A stretch of DNA of 48,014 nt from an uncultured Neomegalonema sp. Its GTDB lineage: Bacteria > Pseudomonadota > Alphaproteobacteria > Rhodobacterales > Rhodobacteraceae. This document shows, piece after piece, positions 23,726 to 31,912 of this stretch. Under the pieces are notes generated by a model. That model ran no database searches. It saw only the letters and a list, made by a program, of their open reading frames with translations, and was not told the origin of the DNA. How positions within the stretch are numbered: position 1 is the first letter of the stretch; every line of letters starts with the position of its first letter. The position numbers and the translations under genes are program-made. The stretch is from positions 1-48,014 of the forward strand of contig CALGNO010000125.1 in assembly GCA_937958625.1 (NCBI GenBank). Reading direction: 5' to 3'.

Positions 23726-23938
23726 ATGGACAGACGTTCTCCAATCGATCAGGCGGAATTCTGCGATTTCAATGGCGAATACAGCGGTGCCGGAGCCAGC
23801 GGCGAAGGCTGGATCGACGTGCTGGCAGAGAAAAGCACGGCGCATAACCTTGGCGATGGGTTGTCGGAATCCCTCGACGGGTTCGGCTGGCTGGTCGGCG
23901 ACCTTGCGGCACGGGCCGAGCGCGACGCCGCTTATTGA
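23726..23938 (+). CDS. Small acidic hypothetical protein
   Basis: A 70-residue frame starting MDRRSPIDQAEFCDFNGEYS, rich in Gly, Asp, Glu and Ala, with no membrane segment and no known motif. GGGAGTGGG (23713-23721) lies 4 nt before ATG 23726. An in-frame TTG at 23711 is unlikely. It overlaps no other gene; the DUF4344 gene converges from the right. Real expression is uncertain. Confidence 0.45.
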   Translation: MDRRSPIDQAEFCDFNGEYSGAGASGEGWIDVLAEKSTAHNLGDGLSESLDGFGWLVGDLAARAERDAAY

Positions 23939-23988
23939 CCGCTGCCAAACGCAGACCGGCGGTAACGCGCGATTTGCAAACGGCAGAC

Positions 23989-24756
23989 CTATTCCAGCAC
24001 GGATTCGATCCGGCGCAGGTGGTCTTCGAACTCGGTGCACACCGTAATTCGATACGCCTCGGGATCGTAGAAAGCGTTGGCCTCGTCGCAGGATTCGACA
24101 ACGACCTGCACCGGTTTGGCCAGCCTGAGTTCCGCGTTAAGCAAGGCAACCTCGCTCTCGATCACCGCTGAGATTGCCGACCCCTCATCCCCAGAAAATG
24201 TCAGCGCGGGCCGCGCTTCGGTGTCGGTCATGCCGTCGATAATCATGCCCCAGCTTTCGCGGGCCTGATCGTATTCGTCCGCGCAATACTCGGCGCGTTC
24301 CTCGGGCAGATCGACCGCGCGTGCAAACGCGCCGCGCGCCGACGGGTCCGCACCGTAGAAGACACAGGCCGTGTTATAGCTGCGTTGTTCGTCGGGCCCG
24401 TGAACATCCCACCACGCGATTTCTTCAACCTCGGCATCGCGGATCAGCGCCTCGCCCCAGAAGCCCAGCGTCGCGTCGAGGGCGATGGATTGGGCGAGGT
24501 CTTCCTCGAACAGCGCATCGATGATGAAGATCGAGAAGACGTCGGCGGCGTCTTCCTCCTGACCGAAAATCGGGACGGCTTCGGTATGGATCACGGCATG
24601 GCCGAGTTCGTGATAAAAGACGCCGAGGATATTGGCCTCGACGAAATTCATCTCGTCTTGCGCAGCCAGAGGCTTCGCAAACAGGGCGCACAGACAAAAG
24701 GGCAGCGCGGTCAGGCGCAGGGCGCGCGCGCTGCGACTTTTGCCCGCTCCGACCAT
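23989..24756 (-). CDS. DUF4344 family putative metallopeptidase, exported
   Basis: A 255-residue protein with an N-terminal signal-like segment (about 12-32, LRLTALPFCLCALFAKPLAA). The zinc-peptidase motif HELGHA appears at about 49-54, followed by the acidic segment EEDAADVFS, as in gluzincin-like folds. Cys residues are spread through the mature part, consistent with a periplasmic location. The family is DUF4344, with no proven substrate. Its start overlaps the transketolase stop by one base (TGATG), so it is translated in coupling with tkt, which is unusual given the unrelated role. Confidence 0.83.
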   Translation of the reverse strand: MVGAGKSRSARALRLTALPFCLCALFAKPLAAQDEMNFVEANILGVFYHELGHAVIHTEAVPIFGQEEDAADVFSIFIIDALFEEDLAQSIALDATLGFWGEALIRDAEVEEIAWWDVHGPDEQRSYNTACVFYGADPSARGAFARAVDLPEERAEYCADEYDQARESWGMIIDGMTDTEARPALTFSGDEGSAISAVIESEVALLNAELRLAKPVQVVVESCDEANAFYDPEAYRITVCTEFEDHLRRIESVLE

Positions 24757-26714
24757 CAGCCGAGCGCATTAGCCTTTTCGACAATCGCCTCGGCGGTGAT
24801 GCCGAAATGCTCGAACAGGGCACCGGCGGGGGCCGATGCACCAAAGCTGTTCATGCCGATAAACGCATCGGCATCGCCGGTATATTTCGACCAGCCCATT
24901 TCGACGCCCGCCTCGACCGCGATACGCGGGGCCGTGCCGAGGACCGAGGCGCGATAGGCGGCGTCTTGTGCGTCAAAGAGGTTCCAGCAGGGCATGGACA
25001 CGACAGCAGCGCCGGGAATGCTCTCGGCGGCCTTCATCGCGATTTCAACCTCGGAGCCGGTGGCGATTAGCGTCACGCTGCGGTCGCCCTCGGCGTCCTT
25101 GAGGACATAACCGCCCTTGGCCGTCAGGTTCTCTTCGGTATGGGTCGTGCGCACCGTCGCCAGCCCCTGCCGCGACAGGGCCATCACCGACGGTTTGCTC
25201 TCGTCGCCCAACGCGCAAAGCCACGCCTCCGCCGTCTCCACCGCATCGCAGGGGCGGAAGACGTTGAGATTGGGGATCGCGCGCAGGGCCGCGACATGCT
25301 CGACCGGCTGGTGAGTCGGGCCGTCTTCGCCGACACCGATGGAATCGTGTGTCATGACATAGATCACCCGCTGACCCATCAGGGCGCTGAGGCGAATGGC
25401 CGGACGCGCGTAGTCGGTAAAGACCAGGAACGTGCCGCCATAGGGAATGAACCCGCCATGCAGCGCGATGCCGTTCATGGCCGAGGCCATCAGGTGCTCG
25501 CGCACGCCGTAATTGATATAGCGGCCCGAGGCATCGGCGGCGGTCACATCGTCCATGCCCGGTGTGCGGGTGTTGTTCGATCCGGTCAGATCGGCGGACC
25601 CGCCCACGGTCAGGGGCGTTACGGCATTGATGACCTCAAGCGCCTTGCCCGAAGCCGCGCGGGTGGCGAGTTTCGGGGCCTCCTTGGCCATCTTTTCCTT
25701 ATGAGCGTTCATGGCAACGGTAAAGTCACCCGGCAGAGCACCGGCGACGGCTGCGCGGAACGCCTCGGCATCGAACGCTTCGGCAAGCCGCCCCTCCCAA
25801 GCCTCGCGATGGGCCGCGCCCTCCTTGCCGGCGTTGCGCCAGAGTTGCAGCAGATCTTCGGGGATCACGAACGGGTCGTGGGTCCAGCCGAGGGCCTCGC
25901 GGGTGCCCGCGATTTCGTCATCGCCGGTAATCGCACCATGGGCCTTGGCCTTTCCGGCGAGGGTGGGCGCGCCGAAACCGATGATCGTTTTGCAGGCGAT
26001 CATCGAGGGGCGGTCGGAATGCTTGGCGCTCTCAATCGCGGCGTCGAGGGCGTCCATGTCATGACCGTCAACCTCGGTCACATCCCAGCCCGCCGCCGAA
26101 AAGCGCGACTTCTGGTCCATCGAGGTCGACATTTCGGTGCCGCCATCAATCGTCACAGCGTTGTCATCGAAGAGAACGATCAGCTTCGAGAGCTTAAGGT
26201 GCCCGGCGAGGTCGATGGCCTCGTGGCTGATCCCCTCCATCAGGCAGCCATCGCCTGCGAAGACATAGGTGTAGTGATCCACCAGTTCCGGCCCGAACCG
26301 TGCGGCCATCATCTTTTCCGCCAGCGCCATGCCGACCGCATTGGCAATGCCCTGCCCCAGCGGGCCGGTGGTTGTCTCGATCCCGTCCGCATGGCCATGC
26401 TCAGGATGCCCCGCCGTGATCGAACCGAGCTGACGGAAATTCTTGATCTGCTCCATCGTCATGTCGGCGTAACCGAGCAGGTGATTGACCGCATAGATCA
26501 GCATCGAGCCATGACCGGCGGAGAGGACGAAACGGTCCCGGTCGGCCCATTCGGGCTGCGACGGGTCAATCCGCATGTGGCGCGTAAACAGCACTGTAGC
26601 CGCCTCGGCCATGCCCATGGGCATACCGGTGTGCCCTGAATTGGCGGCCTTGACCGCGTCCATCGCGAGCATACGGATGGCATTCGGCATCTGGGCGAGG
26701 GCGGCGTCGGTCAT
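24756..26714 (-). CDS. tkt: Transketolase
   Basis: A 652-residue thiamine-diphosphate enzyme of the pentose phosphate and Calvin pathways. The N-terminal domain shows [20 protein letters not shown], with the conserved His, and the ThDP-binding motif [13 protein letters not shown] (about 155-167) with FDDN. The middle domain has [20 protein letters not shown] and the catalytic Glu region. The C-terminal segment GVEMGWSKY is also typical. AGGGAA precedes the ATG. It is divergent from the DUF2161 gene with 123 nt between. Confidence 0.96.
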   Translation of the reverse strand: MTDAALAQMPNAIRMLAMDAVKAANSGHTGMPMGMAEAATVLFTRHMRIDPSQPEWADRDRFVLSAGHGSMLIYAVNHLLGYADMTMEQIKNFRQLGSITAGHPEHGHADGIETTTGPLGQGIANAVGMALAEKMMAARFGPELVDHYTYVFAGDGCLMEGISHEAIDLAGHLKLSKLIVLFDDNAVTIDGGTEMSTSMDQKSRFSAAGWDVTEVDGHDMDALDAAIESAKHSDRPSMIACKTIIGFGAPTLAGKAKAHGAITGDDEIAGTREALGWTHDPFVIPEDLLQLWRNAGKEGAAHREAWEGRLAEAFDAEAFRAAVAGALPGDFTVAMNAHKEKMAKEAPKLATRAASGKALEVINAVTPLTVGGSADLTGSNNTRTPGMDDVTAADASGRYINYGVREHLMASAMNGIALHGGFIPYGGTFLVFTDYARPAIRLSALMGQRVIYVMTHDSIGVGEDGPTHQPVEHVAALRAIPNLNVFRPCDAVETAEAWLCALGDESKPSVMALSRQGLATVRTTHTEENLTAKGGYVLKDAEGDRSVTLIATGSEVEIAMKAAESIPGAAVVSMPCWNLFDAQDAAYRASVLGTAPRIAVEAGVEMGWSKYTGDADAFIGMNSFGASAPAGALFEHFGITAEAIVEKANALG

Positions 26715-26837
26715 GCTGTCTGTTCCCTGGGATTTGATCGAATCGCGCGGAACGTACTGGCCCGGGGCCTCGATTCCAACGGCTTTCGGGCCAACGAGAG
26801 AATTGTATCCTCCACCCGCCCCGCGTTATGCAGGCGC

Positions 26838-27560
26838 ATGACCCGTCAACGCCCCCGCGAAACCGACCTTTATGCCCCGGTAAAGGCTCTGCTCGAAGCG
26901 CAGGGTTATACCGTGAAGGGCGAGGTCGGCGCGGCGGATGTGGTTGCCTGTCGCGGCGATGAAGACCCGGTGGTTATCGAGATGAAGACCGGCTTTGCCC
27001 TGTCGCTGATCCACCAGGCCATCGAGCGACAGGCGGTGACCGACACGGTCTATATCGCAGTGCCGCGCGGCAGCGGCGCGCCGTTTCGCAAGGCACTCAA
27101 AAGCAATACCAGCCTGTGTCGCCGCCTCGGCCTGGGCCTGATTACCGTGCGGCTGCGCGATGGTTTTACCGAGGTCCATGCCGACCCCGCGCCCTACAGA
27201 CCGCGTAAGTCGGCGCGGCGCAAGGCGATGCTGCTGAAGGAATTCAACCGGCGGCAAGGCGACCCGAATACCGGCGGGTCCACCCGGCGCGGTCTGGTCA
27301 CCGCGTATCGGCAAGACGCCCTGCGATGCCTGCATATCCTGCATGAAAGCGGGCCGACGAAGGCGTCTGCCGTCGCCGCATCCGCCCTCGTGCCCCGGGC
27401 GCGGGACATCATGTATCGGGACCACTATGGGTGGTTCGAACGCGGCGAAAAGGGCATTTACGCGCTTTCGGTCAAGGGAAGATCAGCCGTGACCGAGTAT
27501 CAATCCGTTCTCGATAGCCTGCGCAACGACAATCAGCCGAGCGAGCGCGCGAAGGCGTAA
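26838..27560 (+). CDS. DUF2161 protein, PD-(D/E)XK nuclease fold
   Basis: A 240-residue protein matching DUF2161. The N-terminal domain looks like a PD-(D/E)XK fold: ETDLYAPVKALLEAQGYTVK, then the acidic GEVGAADVVAC and VVIEMKTGFALSL, where the Asp, Glu and Lys form the likely active site (about 34-55). The C-terminal part (TAYRQDALRCLHILHESGPT) looks like a winged-helix DNA-binding module. Substrate unknown; DNA repair or processing is plausible. No restriction-modification partner is nearby. Its 3' end overlaps the convergent small membrane protein gene by 28 nt. Confidence 0.83.
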   Translation: MTRQRPRETDLYAPVKALLEAQGYTVKGEVGAADVVACRGDEDPVVIEMKTGFALSLIHQAIERQAVTDTVYIAVPRGSGAPFRKALKSNTSLCRRLGLGLITVRLRDGFTEVHADPAPYRPRKSARRKAMLLKEFNRRQGDPNTGGSTRRGLVTAYRQDALRCLHILHESGPTKASAVAASALVPRARDIMYRDHYGWFERGEKGIYALSVKGRSAVTEYQSVLDSLRNDNQPSERAKA

Positions 27561-27802
27561 AAGCACAGGATGAAGAACGCCGCCACATACATCAGCGGAA
27601 TCACCCGCAGCGTCTTTTGCATCCGATCGCCGGACACCGCCTCGCCGAAATTGCTGAACAACATCGCAACTGCGGCACCGTTACGTTCCCGGCGCATTGT
27701 CTCGCGGGCGATGCTGTCGAGGGCACGCTGGGTGCGGTCTTTCACAGGGTCCGCATCGGCGTCGACAATGAGATTCATCTTACGATCTTCAAGATTGGAC
27801 AT
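27533..27802 (-). CDS. Small tail-anchored membrane protein
   Basis: An 89-residue protein with a charged, helical N-terminal part (SNLEDRKMNLIVDADADPVK, then RTQRALDSIARETMRRERNG) and one C-terminal membrane segment (about 66-85, VIPLMYVAAFFILCFYAFA). AGGGAGACC precedes ATG 27802. The family is not recognised. The 3' end overlaps the convergent DUF2161 gene by 28 nt. Confidence 0.65.
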   Translation of the reverse strand: MSNLEDRKMNLIVDADADPVKDRTQRALDSIARETMRRERNGAAVAMLFSNFGEAVSGDRMQKTLRVIPLMYVAAFFILCFYAFARSLG

Positions 27803-27862
27803 GAGGTCTCCCTGGCCGTTGACGTCTAAGGGGCGGCCCTAGACTGCATCTTACGTGGGCTT

Positions 27863-28498
27863 TCAATCAGGTTCGTCTAGACCCTGCGGCATAATAGGCC
27901 GTGACAAGGTGATGCCGCGCATCAGCCGTTCGCGCAGTTCATCCTCGTCGGCGGGGTCTTTCGGGATTACGATGCGGGCACCGCGCTTGCGCTCGATGAC
28001 GAACACGTCGTCTTCGGTCAGCCGCGCCATGGTATCCCAGTCGAATCCCCGGCGCATCAGGCGCGTGGCGATGGCAATGCCGTCGCGGTCGAGAATCACC
28101 GCCTGTTTGCCCCAATCGACATCCTTGCGCGGCCAGACCATCGCATCCTCGACGCCGAGCAACGCACGGCCCAGCGCCTGCCCCAGCCGCATTACGGCAA
28201 AAGCACCCATAAAGGTCAGCAGCAACGCGCCGAACAGCGAGGCAAATTGCGCCGCCGTATCGGGAACGGCCACCAACCCGGCGGTGATCTGGCGCAAGCA
28301 CCACCCGCTGAGGAAAATGAACGCAACCAACGCGATGCCATGGCCGACGAGGGACAGCTTGCGAACACGCTCCGCGCGCCGCACGGCGTCGGCATCCCCG
28401 GCCTGCAACCGCGTTAACTGTGAGCGAAAGCTGTGGGGGCTGGCCAGGCGTACCGCCCTGCCGAATCCGTGTGATGCTCTGGGACGTGGACCGCTCAT
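27863..28498 (-). CDS. YcxB-like membrane protein
   Basis: A 211-residue protein with two membrane segments (about 51-70 and 85-105, FASLFGALLLTFMGAFAVM) flanked by a basic N-terminus. The C-terminal soluble part (AVILDRDGIAIATRLMRRGF, WDTMARLTEDDVFVIER, IPKDPADEDELRERL) fits YcxB-like domains of unknown function. The ATG at 28498 overlaps the stop of the neighbouring paralogue (ATGA), which decides this start over the in-frame codon at 28621. Confidence 0.7.
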   Translation of the reverse strand: MSGPRPRASHGFGRAVRLASPHSFRSQLTRLQAGDADAVRRAERVRKLSLVGHGIALVAFIFLSGWCLRQITAGLVAVPDTAAQFASLFGALLLTFMGAFAVMRLGQALGRALLGVEDAMVWPRKDVDWGKQAVILDRDGIAIATRLMRRGFDWDTMARLTEDDVFVIERKRGARIVIPKDPADEDELRERLMRGITLSRPIMPQGLDEPD

Positions 28499-29013
28499 CG
28501 ACCCCACCCACCGGCTCGCAGCAGCGATTTCACCGACCCCGCCGCCGCAACATCGCCCTTGCGCAGGGCCGCGCGCGGTATGGCGAGGCATTCGCGGCTG
28601 GACACGCGCAGGGCGATCCATCGCGGGGTTTCTGCCCGCCCGTCAAAGCTGCGCCAGCGGAACACACGCTCGCCATCGGCGCTGATCTCTCGCACATTAT
28701 CGAGGGCAATCGTCAGGCGGCGCTGTCCCGGCTCCAATCCGCGAACGGGCGGCGGCGGGAAGAGACGTCCGCGTTGCTTGAGCCACAAGCGGGTCAGCCA
28801 CCACGTCAGCACTGCCGCCAGCAAAGCGGCGATGATCGAGACGGCTAGTATCGGCAGCGAGGCCCCAATGTCCCGGATCGGGACCGTCACGACCAATGTG
28901 ACCAGGACGACCGCCGCGCAGGTCAAAAGCACCGCTCCGCGCTCGCCGCGCAGGGCAAGAGCCTGCGCGAGCGCGTCACTGTCCTCTCGCGTGAGGCGGT
29001 ATTTTATATCCAT
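28495..29013 (-). CDS. YcxB-like membrane protein
   Basis: A 172-residue protein with the same layout as its neighbour: a short N-terminus (MDIKYRLTREDSDALAQALA), two membrane segments (about 28-45 and 52-75), and a soluble YcxB-like tail (VREISADGERVFRWRSFDGR, IPRAALRKGD). ATG 29013 has GGGAG upstream; the open frame to 29127 is not needed. The pair forms a two-gene operon and probably arose by duplication. Function unknown. Confidence 0.7.
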   Translation of the reverse strand: MDIKYRLTREDSDALAQALALRGERGAVLLTCAAVVLVTLVVTVPIRDIGASLPILAVSIIAALLAAVLTWWLTRLWLKQRGRLFPPPPVRGLEPGQRRLTIALDNVREISADGERVFRWRSFDGRAETPRWIALRVSSRECLAIPRAALRKGDVAAAGSVKSLLRAGGWGR

Positions 29014-29130
29014 CGACGGACTCCCTGGCCGGGGTACAGCAAATGGCGAGCCATATTCCCCTTGCACCCGATGCGATTTATCAACCATTCGAAACCGGTG
29101 CAAATTCAACGCGGCCTGCCGGAGCATTCA

Positions 29131-29787
29131 ATGAGAGCTGCCGTCATATTCGATGTCGATGGTCCGTTGCTGGACCTGACCGATGCCGAGACCGAGGCGT
29201 TCTTTGCGCCCTTTGAAGAAACCTACGGCATGAGCGGTCTTTCGCGGGATTGGGACAGCTATCGAATTCGGAACGACGAAGAGATATTTCGCGAAATTAT
29301 TAACGGTATTCCAGGGGCTCGCGAGGCGGTATTCCCGCAAATGCTTCAGCGCTATCTCGACAAGCTCTGCGAGTTGCCGGTTATGCCGATACCCGGCGCA
29401 CGGGATTTGTTGAGTGCGCTTGCCGCCATCGACGGGCTGGCTCTCGGCACCGCGACGGCTAATTTCGGGGCTGCGGCCCAATCGCGCCTGCGCCGCGCGG
29501 GGCTGTGGGATTTCGTGGCCGAATGGCATTGCGGTGCCGAGGGCGGCGGGGCGAAGCGCGATATTCTCGGGCGGGCGATGACGCGGCTTGGCGTAGCGCC
29601 CGGACGCACTGTCTTTATCGGCGACAACCCCACGGATTTCGAGGCGGCGCAGGTTCAGGGCACTGGCTTCATCGGCTTTGACCGTGATCCGGCCCGCCGC
29701 CAACGCCTGCGCGATGCGGGAGCGCAGACCGTAACCGGCGACCACACCGAGACCCTGCGCCTCATTCGTGCCTTTCTGGCGTCCTGA
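29131..29787 (+). CDS. HAD-family phosphatase
   Basis: A 218-residue haloacid dehalogenase-like hydrolase. Motif I is FDVDGPLLD (residues 7-15) with the nucleophile Asp. Motif II is GTATANFG, motif III is the Lys in GAKRDILGRAM, and motif IV is FIGDNPTDFEAA. The cap domain between motifs I and II is helical, like phosphoglycolate phosphatase and PGMB relatives. Substrate cannot be told. GGAG is 6 nt before ATG 29131. It is divergent from the YcxB-like pair. Confidence 0.88.
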   Translation: MRAAVIFDVDGPLLDLTDAETEAFFAPFEETYGMSGLSRDWDSYRIRNDEEIFREIINGIPGAREAVFPQMLQRYLDKLCELPVMPIPGARDLLSALAAIDGLALGTATANFGAAAQSRLRRAGLWDFVAEWHCGAEGGGAKRDILGRAMTRLGVAPGRTVFIGDNPTDFEAAQVQGTGFIGFDRDPARRQRLRDAGAQTVTGDHTETLRLIRAFLAS

Positions 29788-29824
29788 GTTGCCGCTATGG
29801 TCGCGAAAAAAAGAGGAGCAGGCA

Positions 29825-30661
29825 ATGAAACGAACCCTTATCGCGGCCATGGTCGGCCTTTTCGCCCTGCCCGCCTTGGCGGCGGATGAGCCGCTGGCGA
29901 AGGAATTGTTCGAGGACATCGAGACCCCGACCCGTGCCGCCCCCGAAGCCCTCGGCAGCTATGCCAAGGGGTGCCTCGCGGGGGGTGTGCGCCTGTTCGA
30001 GGATGGGCCGACCTGGGCGGCGATGCGCCTGTCGCGGGGGCGGAACTGGGGGCATCCGGCACTGGCGGACTTTATCTCGCGATTTTCGGCGGCGGCAACG
30101 CAGGTTGGCTATGACGGGCTGCTGATCGGCGATATGGGGCGAGCGCGGGGCGGGCCGATGATTTCGGGACACCGCTCGCACCAGATCGGCCTCGATGTTG
30201 ACGTCTGGTTGCGGCCCCTGACGACCCGGCCCTCGGCGGCAGACCGCGAGAACTGGTCGTCCTATGATGTCGTGAAGGGCCGCTCTACGCTGGATCGCGC
30301 GCTCTGGGACAAGAGCGCATGGCGGGCCATCGGCGTCGCGGCCCAAGACCCGGCGGTGGCGCGCATCTTCGTAAATGCAACCATCAAGCGCGAGCTGTGC
30401 CGCGCCGCGCCCGACGCCGCGTGGCTGCGCAAGGTACGGCCATGGTGGGGGCACGATTCGCACTTTCATGTGCGCCTCGCCTGTCCCGAAGGCATGTCCG
30501 GCTGCACGGACCAAGCGGCCCCGCCTGCGGGCACCGGATGCGGCAAAGAACTCGACTGGTGGTTTACCGAGGAGCCCTACATTCCCAGCGGCAAAAAGCG
30601 CCGGGAATTGATCATGGCAGACCTGCCGCCGAGGTGTCGCGCGGTTTTGGAGGCGGAATGA
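29825..30661 (+). CDS. mepA: Penicillin-insensitive murein endopeptidase MepA
   Basis: A 278-residue periplasmic LAS-type zinc peptidase cutting peptidoglycan cross-links. The signal peptide is residues about 1-20 (LIAAMVGLFALPALA). The metal site is visible as GHRSHQIGLDVDVWLRP (first His and Asp) and WWGHDSHFHVRLACP (His-x-His). Several Cys suggest disulfides, as in the family. ATG 29825 has AGAGGAG 7-8 nt upstream. The repeat element at 30736-30828 follows. Confidence 0.95.
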   Translation: MKRTLIAAMVGLFALPALAADEPLAKELFEDIETPTRAAPEALGSYAKGCLAGGVRLFEDGPTWAAMRLSRGRNWGHPALADFISRFSAAATQVGYDGLLIGDMGRARGGPMISGHRSHQIGLDVDVWLRPLTTRPSAADRENWSSYDVVKGRSTLDRALWDKSAWRAIGVAAQDPAVARIFVNATIKRELCRAAPDAAWLRKVRPWWGHDSHFHVRLACPEGMSGCTDQAAPPAGTGCGKELDWWFTEEPYIPSGKKRRELIMADLPPRCRAVLEAE

Positions 30662-30735
30662 GCGATTGTCGCGCCGCATCTGATGGCAACGCAGCCTCGC
30701 CGCGCCTAGGGCCTCAGCATTTTTCTGACGCCGCC

Positions 30736-30828
30736 CCCTCACCCTACCCCTCTCCCAGTGGGAGAGGGAACACAGCCATTGCGTGCAGTCACCCCCCTCT
30801 CCCAGTGGGTGAGGGTCGCGGTGAGGGT
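30736..30828. repeat. REP-like inverted intergenic repeat
   Basis: Two related units, CCCTCACCCTACCCCTCTCC plus AGTGGGAGAGGG, and CCCTCTCCCAGTGGG plus TGAGGGTCGCGGTGAGGG, lie in inverted orientation about 20 nt apart. Each is partly palindromic and together they could fold as one long hairpin. This CCCTCACCC/GAGAGGG type is a common dispersed intergenic repeat in proteobacteria. It lies between mepA and the phytase-like gene and could act as a terminator or mRNA stabiliser. Confidence 0.7.
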
Positions 30829-30846
30829 CTTGCAACGCTGACGGTA

Positions 30847-31806
30847 ATGCGGCTTGCCTTCACCTTCGCTGTGATCCTGACCGCAACCGCCGCCTGTGCG
30901 CAGGGCAAATCCGCTTCGGGCGAGAGCCAGACGCGGGCGTTGAAGTTTTCGGATTCGAACCCGTCCCTGACCCGTTTCGGCAAGCTCGATTTTCTCGGCG
31001 GACTGGAATGGTCGGCGAACCGTGCCGATTTCGGCGGATTTTCGGGAATGCTGCTGGACGAGGACGGCACGATCACTGCCCTTACCGACAAGGCGCATTG
31101 GGCGCGGGCAAAGCTGATATTCGACGACAACGGCGCGCTGTCGGACATCGAAGGGTTGGAGGTCTGGCGGCTCTACGGTGCCGATGGCGGGTTTCTGCAA
31201 CGGCCCTTCACCGATGCCGAGGGGATCACGCGCGATGGCGATAACCTGCTGATTTCGTTCGAAGGCCGCGACCGGGTCTCGCGCTTTGCCGGGTTGTGGG
31301 GGCCGGAACAGCCGGTTGCCGGATTACCCGCCGCGCTCGACGACCTCAGGACCAATAAGGGGCTGGAGGGCCTGTTGAAACTGCCCGACGGGCGGCTGGT
31401 GATGGTGGCCGAGGAACCCATTGATACGGACGACAATATCGGCTGGATACTCGAAGACGGCACCGCGCGCCCCTTCGCGATCACCCGCACAAACGGCTTT
31501 TCGCCCACCGACCTCGCCCTCGGCCCCGATGGCGAGACGGTGTATCTGCTCGAACGGCGCTATTCCTTCTTTGGCGGACCGGGGATGCGCATCCGGCGAT
31601 TTGCCCTCGCCGAACTCGAACCGGACGCCTTGATCGAGGGAGAAACCCTGATCGAAGCCGGAGCAGGCGAGGCCGTGGACAATATGGAGGCACTGGCCAC
31701 ACGGCGCGGGCCGGGGGGCGAAACCGAGTTGCTGGTGCTGTCCGACGACAATTTCAGCTTTCGCCAGCGTACTCTACTGCTGCACTTTCGGGTGGTGGAG
31801 GAATAG
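30847..31806 (+). CDS. Phytase-like esterase family protein, exported
   Basis: A 319-residue protein with an N-terminal signal (about 1-19, FTFAVILTATAACAQG; Cys18 might instead mark a lipoprotein). The rest fits the esterase-like activity of phytase family (beta-propeller): LGGLEWSANRADFGGFSGML, DAEGITRDGDNLLISFE, LEGLLKLPDGRLVMVAEEP, FSPTDLALGPDGETVYLLER and the closing LLVLSDDNFS, RTLLLHF. Substrate unknown. Start 30847 lies after the repeat; the upstream frame overlapping mepA is not family-like. Confidence 0.85.
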   Translation: MRLAFTFAVILTATAACAQGKSASGESQTRALKFSDSNPSLTRFGKLDFLGGLEWSANRADFGGFSGMLLDEDGTITALTDKAHWARAKLIFDDNGALSDIEGLEVWRLYGADGGFLQRPFTDAEGITRDGDNLLISFEGRDRVSRFAGLWGPEQPVAGLPAALDDLRTNKGLEGLLKLPDGRLVMVAEEPIDTDDNIGWILEDGTARPFAITRTNGFSPTDLALGPDGETVYLLERRYSFFGGPGMRIRRFALAELEPDALIEGETLIEAGAGEAVDNMEALATRRGPGGETELLVLSDDNFSFRQRTLLLHFRVVEE

Positions 31807-31912
31807 GCGCGGGGCGGCTTCCTTCCTTTATTAAGGCACACTCTTTAGAAAAGACCGGAAGGAAGGCAATTTCTCTAATTGCCCGGCGGTTTCATTCGCG
31901 GGAAAGACCCTT

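Noticed and set aside
25140-26639. A 499-codon open frame on the plus strand
   Set aside because: It lies entirely antisense to transketolase, which has complete catalytic motifs.
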